The position numbers were made by a program, and so were the translations under genes. The notes under the pieces are model-generated. The model did not search any database. It saw only the letters and a program-made list of their open reading frames with translations, and was not told where the DNA came from. From Oceanisphaera arctica (lineage in GTDB: Bacteria > Pseudomonadota > Gammaproteobacteria > Enterobacterales > Aeromonadaceae), in the NCBI RefSeq assembly GCF_002936955.1, contig NZ_MPZM01000017.1, forward strand, positions 1-64,000: DNA of 64,000 nucleotides, written 5' to 3'. The stretch's first letter is position 1; every line of letters starts with the position of its first letter. Shown piece after piece: positions 60,424-64,000 of this stretch.

Positions 60424-61365
60424 TCACGCTACTGCTCCCGGTTGGCCCGGGAGCAGTACCAGCCCCAGCTTTACCGCCTGCCAACTCACCACCTGCTCCT
60501 GAATCTTGAGACAGAACTCGTCGATCAGCGGCCGCTGGGCATCCTTGCGTAGCAATAACCCCACCTGACGGTACTGGTAAGGCGCGCGGATGGGCAGAAA
60601 GCGGATGCCAGGCGTATTGTCGATGGCAAAAATGGTCGAAGACAGAATGGCCGAGCCCAGGCCACTGGAGATCATGCCCAACAGGGTGGATGTGTGGGAA
60701 GCATTGAACTCGGGATCATAGCTTAACCCGATACGATGAAAGGCCTCGTCGGCCAGGGTGCGTAAACTGTTCCCTGGGCTGACGCCGATACCTGCGTGCT
60801 CGTAAGCCTGCTCCCAACTGATTCTGTCGGCGTTTGCCAAGGGATGATCTTCGCGGCAAGCCAGACACAGATAATCTTGAAACAACGGGATAAAATGGAG
60901 TTCGGGATGATAGCTGGGGGTATTGATACCCACATCGGCCCGGCCTTCAAGCACAGAACGCGTGATGTCATCCACCTGCTCTTCGATCAGGCGGAAAGTG
61001 AAATCGTTATGTTGGCGTTTCATGCTGTTCAGCGTCATGGGAGCCAACGAGGCGGACAAGGTGTAGAGAGACGACACCACCAATGACTTATGAAAGCCGT
61101 GACTACGGTCGCGGTTATCCCGTAGCAGCTTATCCAACCGATTGACGATGACACGGGCCTCCCGATACAGTGCCTCACCGGCCTGAGTCAAGCTGAGTTC
61201 CCGTCCTTCCCGTATAAATAATTCACCTTCCAGTTGCTGCTCCAGCCGTTTCAGCATCTGGCTAAGAGCCGACTGGGTCAGGTGAACTCGCTCGGCGGCA
61301 CGAGTAATATTGCGCTCTTCCACCAGGGTGATAAAAGCCTTGAGCTGACGGTAACTGATATCCAT
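60424..61365 (-). CDS. LysR-family transcriptional regulator
   Basis: 313 residues. The N-terminal helix-turn-helix is RNITRAAERVHLTQSALSQMLKRLE, a textbook LysR motif, and the C-terminal effector domain starts near residue 90. The ATG at 61365 gives the family N-terminus MDISYRQLKAFI; in-frame codons up to 61398 are discarded. Convergent with abgT, so control of the M20-abgT pair is plausible by proximity only. It could also act on the divergent PLP gene. Confidence 0.85.
   Translation of the reverse strand: MDISYRQLKAFITLVEERNITRAAERVHLTQSALSQMLKRLEQQLEGELFIREGRELSLTQAGEALYREARVIVNRLDKLLRDNRDRSHGFHKSLVVSSLYTLSASLAPMTLNSMKRQHNDFTFRLIEEQVDDITRSVLEGRADVGINTPSYHPELHFIPLFQDYLCLACREDHPLANADRISWEQAYEHAGIGVSPGNSLRTLADEAFHRIGLSYDPEFNASHTSTLLGMISSGLGSAILSSTIFAIDNTPGIRFLPIRAPYQYRQVGLLLRKDAQRPLIDEFCLKIQEQVVSWQAVKLGLVLLPGQPGAVA
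60430..60458. terminator. Perfect hairpin inside the lysR 3' end, after abgT
   Basis: TACTGCTCCCGG-TTGGC-CCGGGAGCAGTA, a perfect 12-base stem that begins six bases after the abgT stop and codes for the last residues of the LysR protein. There is no T run. It may end or stabilise the abgT message. Confidence 0.45.
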
Positions 61366-61593
61366 GAGGTGCAACTCCAAGCTCGATAAGGCATGCAACT
61401 ATAACACGCCATAACCACGCTCAGTGGTCGAACAGAGCCGTCTGAACTTGGAGCTGGAGCAAGATAAAAGAGCCGTCATTATCCCGGGCAACCCTCTTCA
61501 GGGAAGATGCGAAAACAACAGGCCGGCTTCTCCATCTGGCCCTTTCAGCCTTCCTCGGCCATGCTTGGGGATATGCCTGAACAGGAGCCAGAT

Positions 61594-63351
61594 ATGTCTG
61601 TTAATCCGGAGTTGTCACCCCGTCGTCATTCCAGCCAGGCCAAGGATGAGCAGGCCCTGGTCACCGAACAATTACAGCACTTTGGCATAGATCCCGACAG
61701 CCCCTATGGGCGGAGTCTGGGCCAGGCTGTGCTTAACCTCAACCGCACCAATCAGGACATTCACGCGCTCTGGCAACTGACCGAGGACACCCTCGCCAGC
61801 CTGCCGCCCGAACAGCAGGTCAGCCGCTTCAACGCCAAGAAGTTTCTCTCCTTTCAGCTGGCCAAGGTGCTGGAAAACCTGCAAACCCCGTTTCGTCAGC
61901 AATGGCGCGGCCTGAACATGGATCTGGGCTCTCGGCTGGCCAAGGGTCCCTATCCGTTGTTTGATCGGGTGCCGGCGCTGTTTTCCGCCAATCCGGTGAT
62001 CGTGCGCACCGCCACCTATATCTATGCCTGTACCGAATGGATAGACGACGCCTTTCAGGGCCGGGAGTCCAGCCATCCCATCTATACCCGGCTGCTCAAT
62101 CCCACCTCACTGGCGCTGGCCAATACCATGGTCGAGCTGGAGGCGGGCCCCCACAGCGCCGACTATCTGGCCTGGAACTTCAATTCCGGCATGGCCGCCA
62201 TCGATGCCCTGCTGGGCACGGTACTGGAGCGTGACGATGTGCTGCTGGTCAGCCGCAATGTCTATGGTGGCGTGCATCAGCTGTTGCAGGACTATTACGC
62301 CCGACCGCAGAAGCTGGGCGTCACTCTGGCCTGGTTTGACGGCACCACAGCCGATGAATTCCGCCAGGCCCTGCAACAGGCACTCACCAATAACCAAGAG
62401 GCACTGGACCGGGGCGCACGACTGCGGGTCTATATCGAGTCGCCCTGCAACCCCCATGGTTTTATGCTGGATGTACCCGCCATCAGCCGGCTCGGCCACG
62501 AGGCCGGCGCCCTGGTGATGCTGGACGCCACCCTGGCCACCCCTGTGCTGTTTCGTCCGCTGCAGCGTGCCGACAAGGCCGAACGACCGGATTTTGTCAT
62601 CCACTCCTATACCAAGGATCTGAGCGGCACCGGCAGCACCACCGCCGGTGTGGTGATAGGCGAACAACCCCGCATGTTCCTGCCCAAGGGCGAGCCAGGC
62701 TGGGAGCAGACCCTGTTCTGGCAGGTGTATTACATCAAGGGGGCTTTTCTGGACGGCGACAAGGCCTATGAGGTGATGACGGGGCTGAAGACCCTGGAGC
62801 TGCGCATGCTGGCCAAGTGCATCAATACCCTGGTGTTTACCCGCTTTCTGGACTCCCACCCGCAGATCCGGGTGAACTCCCACGCCCTGGAGCAGCACCC
62901 CAATGCCGGGCTGCGCCGCCAATTGCTGGAACAGGGTCTGCCCAGCCCGCTGTTTACCTTCGATCTGGAGCCAGCGGCGTTACCTCGTGAAACCTTCGTA
63001 CGCTTCTTTGATGCCCTGGAGCCGGCTTTCTCGCATATGGTCAGTCTGGGCCAGACCAACACCCTGGTGCTATGCCCGGCACTGACTTCCCATTCCGAGC
63101 TGGACGATGCCGCCCTGGCCGCCGCCGGTATCAGCCGCACCGGCATACGGGTGGCCATGGGCATAGAGCGGGTACGGGAGCTGATCGCCCATATCATCCT
63201 GGCCGCACGGCTGCATATAGATCCGGTCAGTCCCGGCTTCAGCCAACAGTTCATGGTCGCGGAACGAGTAGATGAGCTGGTCGAAACCACCACTATTGCC
63301 GTGCACAGGGCGCGCCTGACACGGCAGAGCAAGCTGGAGGAGCTGCTATAA
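61594..63351 (+). CDS. Large Cys/Met-metabolism PLP-dependent enzyme
   Basis: 585 residues, against about 400 for cystathionine lyases and synthases. The central part is the fold type I Cys/Met family: YTRLLNPTSLALANTMVELE, YIESPCNPHGFMLDVPAIS, DATLATPV and the PLP lysine in HSYTKDLSGTGSTTAG. About 130 extra N-terminal residues have no motif that I recognise, and there are about 50 at the C-terminus. AGGAG six bases before the ATG at 61594 sets the start; in-frame ATGs at 61507 and 61573 are weaker. The substrate is unknown. It ends inside the convergent argO by six bases. Confidence 0.8.
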   Translation: MSVNPELSPRRHSSQAKDEQALVTEQLQHFGIDPDSPYGRSLGQAVLNLNRTNQDIHALWQLTEDTLASLPPEQQVSRFNAKKFLSFQLAKVLENLQTPFRQQWRGLNMDLGSRLAKGPYPLFDRVPALFSANPVIVRTATYIYACTEWIDDAFQGRESSHPIYTRLLNPTSLALANTMVELEAGPHSADYLAWNFNSGMAAIDALLGTVLERDDVLLVSRNVYGGVHQLLQDYYARPQKLGVTLAWFDGTTADEFRQALQQALTNNQEALDRGARLRVYIESPCNPHGFMLDVPAISRLGHEAGALVMLDATLATPVLFRPLQRADKAERPDFVIHSYTKDLSGTGSTTAGVVIGEQPRMFLPKGEPGWEQTLFWQVYYIKGAFLDGDKAYEVMTGLKTLELRMLAKCINTLVFTRFLDSHPQIRVNSHALEQHPNAGLRRQLLEQGLPSPLFTFDLEPAALPRETFVRFFDALEPAFSHMVSLGQTNTLVLCPALTSHSELDDAALAAAGISRTGIRVAMGIERVRELIAHIILAARLHIDPVSPGFSQQFMVAERVDELVETTTIAVHRARLTRQSKLEELL

Positions 63352-63969
63352 GGTCTCGCTCAACCCCAGCGCCAGCTTGGCGGCCAGCAGCCACATCAGG
63401 GTGCCGATGGTGGCATCCATTACCTTCTGCACCAGAGGCCGGTTGAGCCAGTTGCTCATCCGTGCCGCCGCCAGGGCCAGGGTAAAAAACCAGATCAGCG
63501 AGGCGCTGAAACAACCGATGGCGAAGGCCCATTTTTCCCGTTCGGCAAAACCGCCGCCGACCGAGCCCAGTATCATCACGGTTTCGATATAGACCTGAGG
63601 ATTGAGCAGGGTCACCGCCAGCACCCCGATGATCACCGCCTTCAGCCCCCGTTCACGCCCGCTCAGCGCCACCGCCTGCCCCTGCTGGAACACCCGACGC
63701 CAGCAATGAGCACCGTACAACAGCAAAAATGCCATGCCGGCCAGGCTGATGCCCCAATAAAGCAGGCCGTGAGACTGCAGAGCGGCACCACCACCGAACA
63801 CGCCCAGGCTTATCAACAGCACATCGAACAGGCTGCAGATGGCCGCCACCAGGAGGTGATATTGCCGCCGCATCCCCTGATTGAGCACGAAGGCATTCTG
63901 CGCACCAATGGGAATAATCAACCCCGCCCCCAGCGTAAATCCCTGCACCCAGGGTAACCAGTACATCAT
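63346..63969 (-). CDS. argO: LysE/ArgO family amino acid exporter
   Basis: 207 residues with five or six membrane segments. The LysE-family N-terminus GLIIPIGAQNAFVLNQGMRR is typical of ArgO, the arginine exporter, and LLNPQVYIETVMILGSVGG follows. ArgO is switched by ArgP in E. coli; no argP is in view. It could equally be a LysE with another basic amino acid. The start at 63969 is the first of two Met codons. Window ends 31 bases upstream. Confidence 0.85.
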   Translation of the reverse strand: MMYWLPWVQGFTLGAGLIIPIGAQNAFVLNQGMRRQYHLLVAAICSLFDVLLISLGVFGGGAALQSHGLLYWGISLAGMAFLLLYGAHCWRRVFQQGQAVALSGRERGLKAVIIGVLAVTLLNPQVYIETVMILGSVGGGFAEREKWAFAIGCFSASLIWFFTLALAAARMSNWLNRPLVQKVMDATIGTLMWLLAAKLALGLSETL

Positions 63970-64000
63970 TGCTTATGCTCGTCTTGTTGACTCGGATGGT

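Overview
The window looks like the chromosome of a GC-rich marine gammaproteobacterium of the Aeromonadales type (Oceanimonas, Oceanisphaera and Zobellella are the closest matches from memory; the genus is not proven here). Gene order supports this: dksA-gluQ-pcnB-folK-panBCD, mpl-ubiX, cysJIH-cysG, the tRNA(Thr-Tyr-Gly-Thr)-tuf-tRNA(Trp)-secE-nusG-rplKAJL-rpoBC block, coaA and birA-murB. The first 330 bases are not trustworthy: positions 61-330 carry the signature of the pyrosequencing T-A-C-G flow order and are probably noise at a contig end. hrpB, which runs into them, is truncated and frameshifted.

Layout. 0.4-9.5 kb: hrpB, thpR, sfsA, then a rightward run dksA, gluQ, pcnB (apparent UUG start), folK, panB, panC, panD (RNA regulation and processing, folate, pantothenate). 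9.5-14.6 kb: the yadGH ABC exporter, hpt, mpl-ubiX and divergent ppa. 14.7-21 kb: a 37-residue membrane protein not previously obvious, cysG and cysJIH. cysG and cysJ share a near-identical AT-rich box at the same distance from their starts, a candidate CysB site. 21.5-35.4 kb: the transcription/translation superoperon, all leftward, with an L10 leader, a rplL-rpoB attenuator and terminators. 35.6-39 kb: coaA, birA, murB. 39-41 kb: a translationally coupled trio (SnoaL-like protein, GNAT acetyltransferase, nitrilase-family amidase). 41.6-47 kb: a lipoprotein protease, topB, an acidic protein and msrPQ. 47-51 kb: the glrK-qseG-glrR two-component operon, with an unusual GlrR and a MITE just upstream. 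51-56 kb: a CBS-domain protein, asnA/asnC, and a His-rich Spy-like protein divergent from an OmpR/EnvZ-type pair. 56-64 kb: metY, an M20 peptidase with an AbgT transporter and LysR regulator, a large PLP enzyme and ArgO.

The most interesting structure is not a gene. Six intergenic loci (about 2.4, 21.1, 36.6, 41.1, 45.3 and 53.1 kb) plus one remnant carry one family of modular palindromic repeats. Each module has an outer stem, a middle CGAC/GTCG stem and an apical hairpin of the form nnnnGCCA-NGGA-TGGCnnnn. The stem sequences differ between copies but keep pairing. Complete elements are about 360-375 bp, carry two modules in opposite orientation, and have terminal inverted repeats of two types. 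Most lie between convergent genes.
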